NCBI GenBank assembly: GCA_035764005.1
Contig: DASTZZ010000019.1
Span: 1 to 64,000, forward strand
Source: Terriglobales bacterium
Lineage (GTDB): Bacteria; Acidobacteriota; Terriglobia; Terriglobales; Acidobacteriaceae
Direction: 5' to 3'
DNA: 64,000 bases
Positions 1 through 8,693 of the stretch are shown here, piece by piece (position 1 is the first letter of the stretch; every line of letters starts with the position of its first letter). A program made the translations under genes and the position numbers. Under the pieces are notes generated by a model. That model was not told where the DNA came from and did not search any database. It worked only from the letters and a program-made list of their open reading frames with translations.

Positions 1-465
1 GTTTAGCTCGGCTGGATTGAAAACGCGATGAACCGGCTCGATAGGATCTACCGAAACGGGATTTTCCTGGTTCATTTCCAGAATGTCAGTGGGTTCGATA
101 TTGCACTTGCCTGCCGCCTCGTCCTGCCACAGCACGCGATAGTTCTGAACTTTCAGTCGTCCGATTGGCGCAGCCATCCAGCAGTTTTGATCACGATGGT
201 TGTGGATTGAGCTTACTTGCCCGACTTCCCAGCAAATCGCAATGAGTTCGTAGAGAGGCGTCTTATCGATGAGATTTCGCGTGTAGTGCTGGCGATCCCA
301 AACGAGATATGGAGAAAGCGTCTCCGGATTCACCGGATGCATTCGCAGGAAGTTATGCACATCGTCGACTTTGTCGAACGCCGGAGCTGGTAGCTTCCGC
401 AGTTCAGATGTGAACTCTTGAATCGAGACCAGGCTATGGGCCTTGTGCGTTGTCGTCGCAACCAT
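1..465 (-). CDS. cysteine dioxygenase family protein (3' end outside window)
   Basis: The reading frame stays open from the ATG at 465 to the window edge (155 codons). The start has a strong ribosome site, AAGGAGGTG, at 472-480. The protein is a cupin-fold cysteine dioxygenase, the non-heme iron enzyme that oxidises cysteine to cysteine sulfinate. Visible signature: ELIAICWEVGQ followed by the metal-binding HNH (His88 and His90), then Cys95 five residues after His90, where mammalian enzymes carry the Cys of the Cys-Tyr cofactor. The third His and the C-terminus lie outside the window. The gene diverges from the COX3-like gene at 540, so the 74-base gap probably carries both promoters. The family call is firm; the substrate is inferred from the family. 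Confidence 0.85.
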   Translation of the reverse strand, partial: MVATTTHKAHSLVSIQEFTSELRKLPAPAFDKVDDVHNFLRMHPVNPETLSPYLVWDRQHYTRNLIDKTPLYELIAICWEVGQVSSIHNHRDQNCWMAAPIGRLKVQNYRVLWQDEAAGKCNIEPTDILEMNQENPVSVDPIEPVHRVFNPAELN

Positions 466-539
466 CGGATTCACCTCCTTTATCGTCGGATAGAAGAGCC
501 AGGCTTGATTAAACTGCGCGCCAAGCTTATACCACAGCC

Positions 540-1121
540 ATGCTCCGGCGTTATCGCCTTGCTCTTGGCCTTTGGGTTTGCGGCGTTGTCATGCTCTTTG
601 TTGCGTTTATCAGCGCCTCGATAGTCCGGCGGGGCATCCCGGCTTATGAGGCAGGGGCTGGAGCATATTCCACGCAATGGGAGTCGCTCCCGCTTCCAAT
701 TCCCTTATTGGTCCTCGACACATGCATCTTGATCCTTAGCTGCCTATCGCTGGAACTGGCACGCCGGCGATCGGCAGTGGCCTCCTCGCAAGCGCCAGTC
801 AGGCAGAGCACGTCGGCGTGGATTTATTCAGCTATTGCTCTCGGCGTGGCGTTTTTAGCTGGTCAGGCAATGATTTGGCGGCTGCTGCAAGCTCATGGAC
901 TGGCGATGAGCACGAGCGCGCGTGTCGCGTTCTTTTACCTGCTGACCGAAGCTCACGCTATCCAGATTGTCATCGGAGTGCTCGCGCTTATTTGGATCGG
1001 CGCCCGCCAGACAAAGTGGACAGCAGTGGGACGGTACATCTCCGTCGATCTTGCAACGTGGTATTTCGCTGCGATGACCGTCTTGTGGGTGCTTCTGTTT
1101 TGCTTCCTGGTGTTTGTGTGA
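540..1121 (+). CDS. heme-copper oxidase subunit III-like membrane protein
   Basis: 193 residues with about five hydrophobic segments. The segment around residues 130-150 (FYLLTEAHAIQIVIGVLAL) resembles the helix of cytochrome c oxidase subunit III that usually reads FY..TG.H..HV..G. It is close to the length of the small bacterial subunit III (CyoC/CtaE type). No subunit I, II or IV gene is adjacent: the left neighbour is a divergent cysteine dioxygenase and the right neighbour is a convergent HD-GYP gene only 3 bases away. It is therefore either an orphan subunit III or a paralogue with another role, and oxidase function is inferred from similarity alone. Confidence 0.6.
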   Translation: MLRRYRLALGLWVCGVVMLFVAFISASIVRRGIPAYEAGAGAYSTQWESLPLPIPLLVLDTCILILSCLSLELARRRSAVASSQAPVRQSTSAWIYSAIALGVAFLAGQAMIWRLLQAHGLAMSTSARVAFFYLLTEAHAIQIVIGVLALIWIGARQTKWTAVGRYISVDLATWYFAAMTVLWVLLFCFLVFV

Positions 1122-1124
1122 CGC

Positions 1125-1811
1125 TTAGATAACGGCGGTGATGCTCGTTCCGGTAGCGGCAAAGACACCAGCCACTTCGAGTTCGGCGATTTCAAGGAAG
1201 CAGCGCAGCACGTTGGGATCGAACTGCGTTCCGCTACCTGCATTCAGACGGCGAATCGCTTCTCCGTGATCGAGCCCTTTGCGGTAGCAGCGATTTGAGA
1301 TCATCGCGTCAAATGCATCAACGATCGACACGATACGAGAGCCCAACGGGATTTCCTCTCCCTTGAGTCCTCCGGGATAGCCTGCGCCGTCGTACGACTC
1401 GTGATGATGCAGAGCGAACAGACTGGCTTCTTCCAATCCAGGAAACAGCCGCAAGATCGACCAGCTGTACTCCGGATGCTTATTCATGATGGTCCGCTCG
1501 TCGTCTGTGAGTTTACTGGGCTTTTTCAGGATCGCATCGGGCACGCCGATTTTTCCGATATCGTGAAGCAATGCTGCGACTTCGTATTGGTAGAGACTCT
1601 CTTCTTCGATTCCCAGCCTGCGGGCTACGCGTACTGCCCATTCCGCCAAGCGAGTGCTGTGGACTCCGGTGTTGAGGTCTTTCAAATCGAGCAGTTGATT
1701 CAAGGCGCAGATGACTGCCGTGCGCATGGTCACCTGCTGCTCTTCGAGCTCTTTCACCCGAAGGAGCAGCGGGGACCACGAATCAAACGCCTGATGGAGG
1801 CTCATTCCCAT
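1125..1811 (-). CDS. HD-GYP domain protein (probable c-di-GMP phosphodiesterase)
   Basis: 228 residues: an N-terminal helical segment of about 35 residues with no receiver domain, then an HD-GYP domain. The metal-binding His83-Asp84 pair (ALLHDIGKIG), the HHHE cluster near 135-138 and GYP at 144-146 with the following GGLKGEEIPLGSR are all present, so the domain looks catalytically complete. HD-GYP proteins hydrolyse cyclic di-GMP. It begins 15 bases after the stop of the upstream subtilase gene on the same strand, so it is probably the last gene of the sigma factor/CHAT/subtilase locus. Without a sensor domain its activity would have to be set by expression or by a partner. Confidence 0.85.
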   Translation of the reverse strand: MGMSLHQAFDSWSPLLLRVKELEEQQVTMRTAVICALNQLLDLKDLNTGVHSTRLAEWAVRVARRLGIEEESLYQYEVAALLHDIGKIGVPDAILKKPSKLTDDERTIMNKHPEYSWSILRLFPGLEEASLFALHHHESYDGAGYPGGLKGEEIPLGSRIVSIVDAFDAMISNRCYRKGLDHGEAIRRLNAGSGTQFDPNVLRCFLEIAELEVAGVFAATGTSITAVI

Positions 1812-1826
1812 GGACTTGTTCCCAAA

Positions 1827-3254
1827 TTAGAACAGCCCGAGACTGTTCCGCCAGGCCTTGACAGCCTGATACGTGTCCAACACACCCGCACCAAACTGTG
1901 AGTACGGAATCTGCTGCGCGTGGCTCAGAGCCTGTGCGGCAGTCTGCTTGTTCAAGAGCAGCGGGTTCGACTGTGCCATCATTGCTACCGTCCCCGAGAC
2001 CAGCGGCGCGCTGAACGATGTGCCCCATCCAGCCGCATAGGTGTTGAACGGATAGGTCGTCATCACCGCCTCACCTGGGGCTGACAGCCACACGGGAGGC
2101 GCTCCATAGTTCGAGAACGCCGAGGGCGTGTTGTTGTTCGACGTGGAGGCCACGTCGATCACGTTCGACAAACTCGCCGGATACACCGTCTCCATGCTGC
2201 CGTCATTGCCAGCAGAGGCTACGCAGATTACGCCATGATTCGTGGCGTAGTTAATGGCTGTGGCCAATTCTTGTGACGGGCTAGTGAAGTCGAAGCTCAT
2301 GCTGATGATCTTCGCTCCATGGTTGACTGCGTAATAGATGGCACGCAGCACGTCAGAAGCGTATCCCGTGCCGGCCGAGTTAAACGCTTTTAGCGGCATG
2401 ATCTGCGCTTTAGGAGCAACCAGGTGTACGATGCCGGCGGTCATGGTTCCGTGTCCAAATGCCGCGAACTGCGAGCCGTCGAGAACGCCTACCGTCGACT
2501 GATCGAGTACTCCGACAGTCGATTGATTCACCTGCGCCGGTTGTTGCGAGCCGTCGAGCACTCCAACTGTGGACTGGTTGATGTCGGCCATTTCCGATCC
2601 ACCGGTCTGATTACGAGTGAAGTCGTATCCGTACACCAATTGGCTCTTTAAAACCGTATTATTCGGGTCGACACCGGTGTCGATGATGGCGACCTTCACA
2701 CCGCTTCCAGTGGCGGCAAATGCAGATTGCGTCTGCGCTGTGTGGATAATCTGATTAGGCGTCTGCAGAACATAGCCTTCCCACACCGTCGCGCCGTAAT
2801 AGGAAACCGGTGTCTTGTCGGTTAGGTATCCAGGCGTTGATCCGACCGTCGTTCCCTGCGTGTTCACCGCCTGATCTGGCTCGGCGTTGGTAATACCGGC
2901 TCCAGACAAAAGCTGGGTGAGGAAGACAACCGGGCTAAGCAGACTCGATGTAGTCACGACGAACAACTGTCCATCAGGATCGCCGATACCCTCAAGCACC
3001 TTGCAGCCGAACACGAGGCACGTGAGGTTCAGGCCAAGCAAGCCTTTTGTATCGCGAACAATGTATCGACTCGTCGGCAGCAGTCCGCCGCTGCCCAATA
3101 GACCGCCGAGAAGTTGTGCGTTGGCTTTCGGCGCGGGCGACGCGATCGCGAAGCCCGGTTGAACATAAACCGTGAACAGCGCCAGTACCAGAATGATGGA
3201 AATCCCCGCTTTGGATCTGCTGTATTGCTGAGCGAGTTCTTTCGAGCTCTTCAT
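1827..3254 (-). CDS. secreted S8 (subtilisin) family serine protease
   Basis: 475 residues from the ATG at 3254, which has GGAG six bases upstream. A longer TTG-initiated reading to 3350 lacks a ribosome site and would bury the signal sequence. Residues about 14-37 form a signal peptide or membrane anchor (ISIILVLALFTVYV). The catalytic triad is clear: Asp192 (IIDTGVD), His268 (FGHGTMTAG) and Ser413 (GTSFSAP), with the oxyanion Asn350 (SAGNDG). The roughly 150-residue stretch before Asp192 could be a propeptide. Unusually, three copies of QSTVGVLD lie at 227-262, just before the catalytic His. It follows the zinc-finger gene after 115 bases and precedes the HD-GYP gene by 15. The substrate is unknown. 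Confidence 0.92.
   Translation of the reverse strand: MKSSKELAQQYSRSKAGISIILVLALFTVYVQPGFAIASPAPKANAQLLGGLLGSGGLLPTSRYIVRDTKGLLGLNLTCLVFGCKVLEGIGDPDGQLFVVTTSSLLSPVVFLTQLLSGAGITNAEPDQAVNTQGTTVGSTPGYLTDKTPVSYYGATVWEGYVLQTPNQIIHTAQTQSAFAATGSGVKVAIIDTGVDPNNTVLKSQLVYGYDFTRNQTGGSEMADINQSTVGVLDGSQQPAQVNQSTVGVLDQSTVGVLDGSQFAAFGHGTMTAGIVHLVAPKAQIMPLKAFNSAGTGYASDVLRAIYYAVNHGAKIISMSFDFTSPSQELATAINYATNHGVICVASAGNDGSMETVYPASLSNVIDVASTSNNNTPSAFSNYGAPPVWLSAPGEAVMTTYPFNTYAAGWGTSFSAPLVSGTVAMMAQSNPLLLNKQTAAQALSHAQQIPYSQFGAGVLDTYQAVKAWRNSLGLF
2469..2576 (-). repeat. in-frame triple repeat QSTVGVLD(GSQ) inside the subtilase gene
   Basis: Three copies of QSTVGVLD, two of them extended by GSQ, are encoded between the catalytic Asp and His of the S8 protease. 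Copies two and three are directly adjacent and copy one is separated from them by a short linker. The DNA copies are not identical, so this is a maintained or ageing repeat and not an assembly duplication. It probably forms a surface loop at the active-site entrance. Confidence 0.85.
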
Positions 3255-3369
3255 TTGCTTCTCCAGAGACACGTGTCTCGGCAAATCTCGAATGGGGATT
3301 ACAGCGGGGAGGAAACTAAAGTCTATGTCCCGTATCGGCTCTTCGGCCAATTACGAAAGTAACCGATTC

Positions 3370-4017
3370 CTAGTTCGGACCTCGGCTTGGGTCCGATGGC
3401 CGCTTCCGTTCGCTAATGCCTGTAATCGGCAGATAAACCGGCGCCAGATTGCCAACCGTAACCGACAGCCGCAAATTGCTCTTCAGAGCGAATTCCAGAT
3501 GAAACTCGCCATTCGTGTTGCTGATCGTGCTGGCCACGTTCTTTCGGCCATCGAGCAGCACCACCGGCACGCCAGAAACCGGGTGATTCGGATGTGCGCT
3601 GTCGAGCATCTGCCCCACCAGCGCCGCGCGTTCGGAGTTGTTCTCAGAATCGACGCGCATATCTACGTAGACCGTTCCAACTCGGTACAGCAACTGCCGG
3701 GCCGACGCGACAGAAGCTGCACGCGCGCCAGCAGCAACGGGTTGTGCCAGGCTGTCGAAGAGCAATTCAAACGCGGTGGTTGACTGCGGAATTCGGTTCT
3801 GCTCGCTCGCGAAGTACGCTTTCGCTATTTGGATAATTCCCGCTGGCGGCTCGTACGCTAGTTCGCTACCGCCAACACGCAGGACGTCGCGAAATAGCGC
3901 TACAGTTTGCGAGCAATCCGAGCAGCCATTCAGATGTTCGCGAACGGCGGCTATCTCGGCCTGCGGCAAGACCTCTCGAACGAATTCAACCAATTTTTCC
4001 TGCGCGATATGCTTCAT
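3370..4017 (-). CDS. zinc-finger (zf-HC2, anti-sigma-like) protein with C-terminal beta domain
   Basis: 215 residues. The N-terminus is a zinc-binding anti-sigma type helix pair with H-x3-C-x2-C at His28, Cys32 and Cys35 (EHLNGCSDC). Residues about 130-205 (PVVLLDGRKN, SNTNGEFHLEF) look like a carboxypeptidase-regulatory-like beta sandwich. No membrane segment is visible, so it would be a soluble ZAS-type protein. It lies between the CHAT gene (141 bases upstream) and the subtilase gene (115 bases downstream) on the same strand, one gene away from an ECF sigma factor. The likely role is to bind and restrain that sigma factor, perhaps with release by proteolysis. The domain call is seen in the sequence; the partner is inferred. 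Confidence 0.75.
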   Translation of the reverse strand: MKHIAQEKLVEFVREVLPQAEIAAVREHLNGCSDCSQTVALFRDVLRVGGSELAYEPPAGIIQIAKAYFASEQNRIPQSTTAFELLFDSLAQPVAAGARAASVASARQLLYRVGTVYVDMRVDSENNSERAALVGQMLDSAHPNHPVSGVPVVLLDGRKNVASTISNTNGEFHLEFALKSNLRLSVTVGNLAPVYLPITGISERKRPSDPSRGPN

Positions 4018-4158
4018 CGTTTCACCATCCGTCCCAGCAAGGCCCTCTTTTCCCAGAACGTCAGTCAGGGCAAATCAGGTTTTCACTTATTACTGCCCAT
4101 AAGGGCTTCCAGCCAGAGCTGAAATATAGGGGCAGAACAAAAAGTTTTGTTCCCCATT

Positions 4159-7020
4159 TCAACCCGAATACTTGCCCATCAGCACGAATGGAGCCCATTG
4201 ATACGGATGGGGGTAGCTCTTTCTCACCGCTAGCATGGCTTCCCGCATTGCTGCCGCTTTCTGTTCGCCGCTCTGATAGCGCCGATAGAACTCGGCCATG
4301 AAGTCGGCTGTACTCTGGTCGTGGACATCCCACAAGCTGAGCAGTAGCGACTGAGCACCAGCTTGAAATAAGCCACGAGCTAACCCGATTAACTCGTCGC
4401 CTGCTGCCACTACGTTTAGGCCAGTGGCGCAACCACTAAGCGTGACCAGTTCAACGGGCAAATGGAGTTGATAAAGATCGTAAAGACTCAGATACGACTT
4501 TCCCATGCGAATCGACGAGAACATAGGACTGTCTTGCCGGAAATATCCATGGGTGGCGATGTGGACGAGCCGCGCGCTCGGGCCGGCGCTCTTCAGGATG
4601 TACTCGCTCGCGGCATTTCCAACAAACAGCTTCGGATGTGGAACGATGCCGCTTAATGCTCGCAGCTCATCCAGGATCGATGGCGCATTTTGATCCGGAA
4701 CTCCCATAAGCAGCGCGGCGCCTGAAGTATTTACCTGGTTGTTTGCGCAAACCGCGTAGATGCTTGCACTGGGTGCATACGACACCGTGTGATCATCAAT
4801 CAGGTAATGCTCACCATCGAATAGCGCATGAAAAGGTACATAGTGCAGAGCTGCGTGCGGCACAAAGAGAAGGTGCTTCGCATCGAGCCGGTCGCGAACT
4901 GGAGCGAGCAACTCGTCGTACAGCGCCTTCAAATGCGCGTTCGTGGATTGAATCAGAGAATCACGAAATGCCGTCGCGTATTCACTCCCAAGACGGAACT
5001 TCGATAACTGGAACTGCAGCAATCGGAGAACATTGCCAATGCGCGAAGCCAGCGTCACGGGAACGATCTGCAGGCGATCCCGTCCGAGAAGGCACGCAAG
5101 AATGCGATCTCCGATTTGAAAAAACTCAACAATCAATGTTTCCGGCGCGATTGCCGCGCGTATCTCGTCGATGGAAAGAGTGTTGCCGGCTTGCAGCGGC
5201 GCGCTCTCACCTGCAAGATTCGATTCCTGCAGCACGCGAATCAGATCGGTTTCCCGCGCACGAGCTTGTTCTTCTAATCGCCTGATGTGTTCCGGCGAGC
5301 GTTGCTCGGGGCGTAACTGCTCCAGTTCAATCAGGCTGTAGTACCAATTCAGTTCATCGCGCAAATTGCGCATGCGGCGCACAAGATCGCTTTGCCCGTG
5401 ATCTTCTCCCGCCGTGTAAACGGGCTGAAGCATCTGGTCCATTAGCGTGCGCGATTTCGCTTCTTCGATGTAACCAAAGGCTTCGGCCAGCGAATCGGCG
5501 CTGTACTGTCCTCGCAGGCAAGAGTCGACCAGCAGCTCATAGACTTCAAGACGGTTCTTGAGGAAGGCCATCTTGAGATCTTGCCCGCGCAGATTGCCGC
5601 GCAGCGTCTCCAGCGCCTCCCTCGAAGTGCGGAAGCTCTCATACGCTTCTTTCCGACTTCCCGAACTGGAATGAATCTGTCCCATCAGCAGAAACGCCTG
5701 GTGCTTCAGAATCGGCGCCTGAATGCCTTTCACCTTCTCGATTGCTGCAGAGCATTCGCGATATGCTCCGGCAAGATCGCTAGTGCGTTGTGCGATGCGC
5801 GCCAGCAGCAATCGGCAGAGAACTGCTTTTCCGGAAAGCAGGGATGTATCAAAGAATTGCAACGCTGCTTTGGCCAATCGCCGAGCTTCGAACAGACGAG
5901 CCTCGTTGAAGAGCACGAGCGCCTGGTAGAGATCAATCAGAGAAGGCCAGACCTCATTCTTCTCCTTGACGAACATTTCACGCGAGCGCGTGAATAGCTT
6001 CAGGCTTTGAAATGCCTGGCCCTGCTGGCCCATGGCAATGGCTTCGAAGGCCATGCACTTCGCCGCTTCGTAGCCCATGCCCAGCTTGTCAAATTCGGCA
6101 TAGCCCAGCCGTGCAAGTTCCGCGGCCTCAGAGCTGAGATTCAGTTCGAGGTAAAGCTCGGAGAGATCAAGATTGCAGAGGCCATAGTGATAGCGGTCGC
6201 CAACTTCGTCGCAGCGCAGACGAGTCGAGCGCAGCATATCGATGGCTCGACTGTATTCTCCGCGCAGGAAATAGAGATATGCGATGTTGTAGTCCGCTTG
6301 CGCGACCAGCAGCGGCATGTTGTGCTTCGTGCAGTAATCGTGCGTGTGCTGATAGCTGTCGAGTGCTTGCTGGAATTCGCCGAGGCTAATGAGACACACC
6401 GACAAGTTGCTCAGAACAGCAGCGATGCCTTCCGTATTCCCATGCTTGAGAACCACGTCATATGCACGGCGATAGCAGGCGAGCGCCTCAGAAAACCGGT
6501 CCTGCCGGTAAAACACGGTGCCGACGTTAATTTCCAACCGAGCTAAACGCAGCTCATCGCCGGCGGCACTAAAGATTTTGCGTGCGCGGTCGGCAGCGGC
6601 AAACGCCTGTTCGTACTCCCCAGAGAGCGTGAGCGGAAGAATCGAGACACTGAGAGTGCGTCCAAGCTCGGCGTTTTCGCCTAACTTCTCCCAGGCTGCA
6701 ATTGCATACTTGTGCAGCTCGATCGAATCTCGATACTGACCCATCGCATACAGCGCGTTCGCTTTGTTCCGGGTTGCATAGGCGAGTGATCGTTCGTCAC
6801 TGACAATCTGAGCAACCGCGACGGCAGCTTCTGCGAGTGACAGCGCCTGCTGGGTGTTGACGCGTACGCGTTCTCGCGCGGCATCGGCGAGTTGAATCGC
6901 GAATTCGGGCGAGAGATCTGATCGATGCTGCTCGATCAATTCCTGGCGCCGCGTTGCATCGGACGATTCCGCAAGCGAGCGCAGCAACTCCTCGCGTGCG
7001 CTGAATGCGGTAGCGCTCAC
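4159..7020 (-). CDS. TPR-CHAT protein (caspase/separase-like protease)
   Basis: 953 residues. The first 560 or so are tetratricopeptide-like helical repeats (for example ALACYRRAYDVVLKHGN and ALDSYQHTHDYCTKHN), then a helical linker, then a C-terminal CHAT domain from about residue 650. The catalytic dyad of CHAT peptidases is intact: His824 (IATHGYF) and Cys864 (LSGCATG), with the downstream DELIGLARG and LWDV motifs. CHAT domains belong to the caspase-separase clan, and TPR-CHAT proteins act as activated proteases in several bacterial conflict systems. The GTG start overlaps the sigma-factor stop in a GTGA arrangement, which implies coupled translation. No other effector-associated domain is visible. 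Substrate and trigger are unknown. Confidence 0.92.
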   Translation of the reverse strand: MSATAFSAREELLRSLAESSDATRRQELIEQHRSDLSPEFAIQLADAARERVRVNTQQALSLAEAAVAVAQIVSDERSLAYATRNKANALYAMGQYRDSIELHKYAIAAWEKLGENAELGRTLSVSILPLTLSGEYEQAFAAADRARKIFSAAGDELRLARLEINVGTVFYRQDRFSEALACYRRAYDVVLKHGNTEGIAAVLSNLSVCLISLGEFQQALDSYQHTHDYCTKHNMPLLVAQADYNIAYLYFLRGEYSRAIDMLRSTRLRCDEVGDRYHYGLCNLDLSELYLELNLSSEAAELARLGYAEFDKLGMGYEAAKCMAFEAIAMGQQGQAFQSLKLFTRSREMFVKEKNEVWPSLIDLYQALVLFNEARLFEARRLAKAALQFFDTSLLSGKAVLCRLLLARIAQRTSDLAGAYRECSAAIEKVKGIQAPILKHQAFLLMGQIHSSSGSRKEAYESFRTSREALETLRGNLRGQDLKMAFLKNRLEVYELLVDSCLRGQYSADSLAEAFGYIEEAKSRTLMDQMLQPVYTAGEDHGQSDLVRRMRNLRDELNWYYSLIELEQLRPEQRSPEHIRRLEEQARARETDLIRVLQESNLAGESAPLQAGNTLSIDEIRAAIAPETLIVEFFQIGDRILACLLGRDRLQIVPVTLASRIGNVLRLLQFQLSKFRLGSEYATAFRDSLIQSTNAHLKALYDELLAPVRDRLDAKHLLFVPHAALHYVPFHALFDGEHYLIDDHTVSYAPSASIYAVCANNQVNTSGAALLMGVPDQNAPSILDELRALSGIVPHPKLFVGNAASEYILKSAGPSARLVHIATHGYFRQDSPMFSSIRMGKSYLSLYDLYQLHLPVELVTLSGCATGLNVVAAGDELIGLARGLFQAGAQSLLLSLWDVHDQSTADFMAEFYRRYQSGEQKAAAMREAMLAVRKSYPHPYQWAPFVLMGKYSG

Positions 7021-7616
7021 CGGCGCCTCTTTCGCGCGAATCCCAGCGCTTCGAGCTGCTTGCGAAGTTTATCGAGGCAGCGTCCCCGGATGAAGCCAAT
7101 GGATCCGGTGGCGAGTCCAAGCTCGGCAGCGATTTCGTTGTAAGGCCGCGCGGGAGATTCGAAGAACAACATGCGAATCATTTGCGCACACCGCGCCGGC
7201 ACACCGCCGATTGCATCACGAAGAACTTGCTCGCGCTCGACTTCTTCAAGGATCCGGTCGGCTCCTGGACCGAGCGGCATGAGATCATCCGTGATTTCGT
7301 CATCAACAAACCGGCTCTGCTTGTGTTTCAAGCGCGCGCATTTGTGCAGCGTGGTTTGAATCAGCCATTTCGGCAGAGCGCGGGGTTCGCGCAGGCGAGA
7401 CAACTCCGAATAGAGATCGACGCAAACAGCTTGGAAGATATCGTTCGCATCGTCGCGGGAGAGATTCCACTTGACGGGAATGGAATAGATCAGCTTCTTA
7501 TACTTGTCGATGAGCGCACACCACGCCTCTTCGTTGCCGCCAAGGCACTCGCGCACTAGCCGCTCGTCATTCCAGACGCTCTGCTGTTCCCTTTCGGGTT
7601 TTGCTGTTGCAATCAC
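7017..7616 (-). CDS. ECF-type RNA polymerase sigma factor
   Basis: 199 residues with sigma region 2 (LVRECLGGNEEAWCALIDKY, then DDANDIFQAVCVDLY) and region 4 (RCAQMIRMLFF, YNEIAAELGLATGSIGFIRGRCLDKLRKQL). The length is typical of an ECF factor without extra domains. It reads from a GTG at 7616 with no obvious ribosome site; no nearby in-frame start looks better. It is the first gene of the minus-strand run and its TGA overlaps the start of the TPR-CHAT gene. The zinc-finger protein two genes downstream is the natural anti-sigma candidate. The target promoters probably include its own operon, but no duplicated promoter motif could be confirmed by eye. Confidence 0.9.
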   Translation of the reverse strand: MIATAKPEREQQSVWNDERLVRECLGGNEEAWCALIDKYKKLIYSIPVKWNLSRDDANDIFQAVCVDLYSELSRLREPRALPKWLIQTTLHKCARLKHKQSRFVDDEITDDLMPLGPGADRILEEVEREQVLRDAIGGVPARCAQMIRMLFFESPARPYNEIAAELGLATGSIGFIRGRCLDKLRKQLEALGFARKRRR

Positions 7617-7679
7617 TTGCTGAGCTTACTCCTTGTCGCGACAAGCGCCGTCGGCAGCCGTAACAAATATCTAGGTTCT

Positions 7680-8693
7680 CTACGCATAGGTCTTTCCCGC
7701 CTCGATACGTTCGACATCCAATACATCGGCAAGTGCAAAGTAAGAACCTGACACCAGCACCAGGGCGATAATCGGCGCCGCCATCCACCAATAAGAACTC
7801 ATCACCTGAACGTGTTGAAACGCAGACAGCATATTTCCCCAGCTGGGAACAACCTCGTTCATTCCCAATCCGAGAAACGACAACGTCGCTTCAGCAGTGA
7901 TGAATTGAGGCACGAGAATAACCGCCTGCGTGATGATGATTCCCAATGCTTGCGGCAACACGTGACGGCGCAGAAGGTACCATTCGGAAGCGCCAAACCC
8001 GCGTGCTGATACGACGAAAGGACGCTCTCTCGCGCTGAGCACCACGCCTCGAACCAGGCGAGCGGGGCGTGCCCATCCCAAAGCTCCAATCACGGCTGAA
8101 ATGAGCAGAAAAGTCTGTGCGGTACCGAGATGCAGCGGCAGAACGGCGCGCAGCGCAAGCAGCAGGTAAATCCAGGGCAGCGCCAGCGCGAGTTCTGCAG
8201 CCCGCATGACGCCGGCATCAGCGATCCCTCCGAAGTGACCTGCAATGGCACCCATAACCGCACCGATGGTCAGCGACAGCAAGGTCGCAAGCAATGCTGC
8301 TGCAATCGAGATTCTCCCGCCGTAAAGAACGCGCGAGAAGATATCGCGCCCAAATCCGTCGGTTCCAAACAGGAAAATGTTTACTGGGTCCCTAACCGCG
8401 AATGCCTGCAGTTCTGTAGCACGGCGAACAAAGAAGTGAATGGGATATGAGGTGCCCCGATCTTCCCGATATGAGAAAACGTCGCCATCCACCGCAACAG
8501 GTGAGTAGACAAACGGGCGTAGATGGAAGCGGCCGCTTGCGTCTACGAAATGAATCCGAGTCGGCGGAGCATAGGCAAAGTCGCGGTGCTGCTCTGCTGC
8601 CGGATAAGGCGCCAGGAATCCTGCGAGCAGTAAGCAAAGGTTCGCGGCTGCAAAGATCGCGAGTGCGATTGCGACTTTTCGCTGCCTCAGCAT
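7680..8693 (-). CDS. peptide/nickel-type ABC transporter permease (DppC/OppC-like)
   Basis: 337 residues. A first membrane helix near 10-28 is followed by a periplasmic stretch, then about five helices. The conserved N-terminal marker LFGTDGFGRDIFSRVLYG and the cytoplasmic EAA loop (SARGFGASEWYLLRRHVLPQ) identify the C-type subunit of oligopeptide importers. It overlaps the upstream permease gene by 7 bases and is the last gene of the transporter operon. The periplasmic segment between helix one and the DGFGRD motif is somewhat longer than usual. No solute-binding protein is encoded nearby, so the substrate cannot be named. Confidence 0.88.
   Translation of the reverse strand: MLRQRKVAIALAIFAAANLCLLLAGFLAPYPAAEQHRDFAYAPPTRIHFVDASGRFHLRPFVYSPVAVDGDVFSYREDRGTSYPIHFFVRRATELQAFAVRDPVNIFLFGTDGFGRDIFSRVLYGGRISIAAALLATLLSLTIGAVMGAIAGHFGGIADAGVMRAAELALALPWIYLLLALRAVLPLHLGTAQTFLLISAVIGALGWARPARLVRGVVLSARERPFVVSARGFGASEWYLLRRHVLPQALGIIITQAVILVPQFITAEATLSFLGLGMNEVVPSWGNMLSAFQHVQVMSSYWWMAAPIIALVLVSGSYFALADVLDVERIEAGKTYA

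Noticed and set aside
3255-3350. N-terminal extension of the subtilase from TTG 3350
   Set aside because: No ribosome site, and it would place the signal sequence 45 residues inside the protein.
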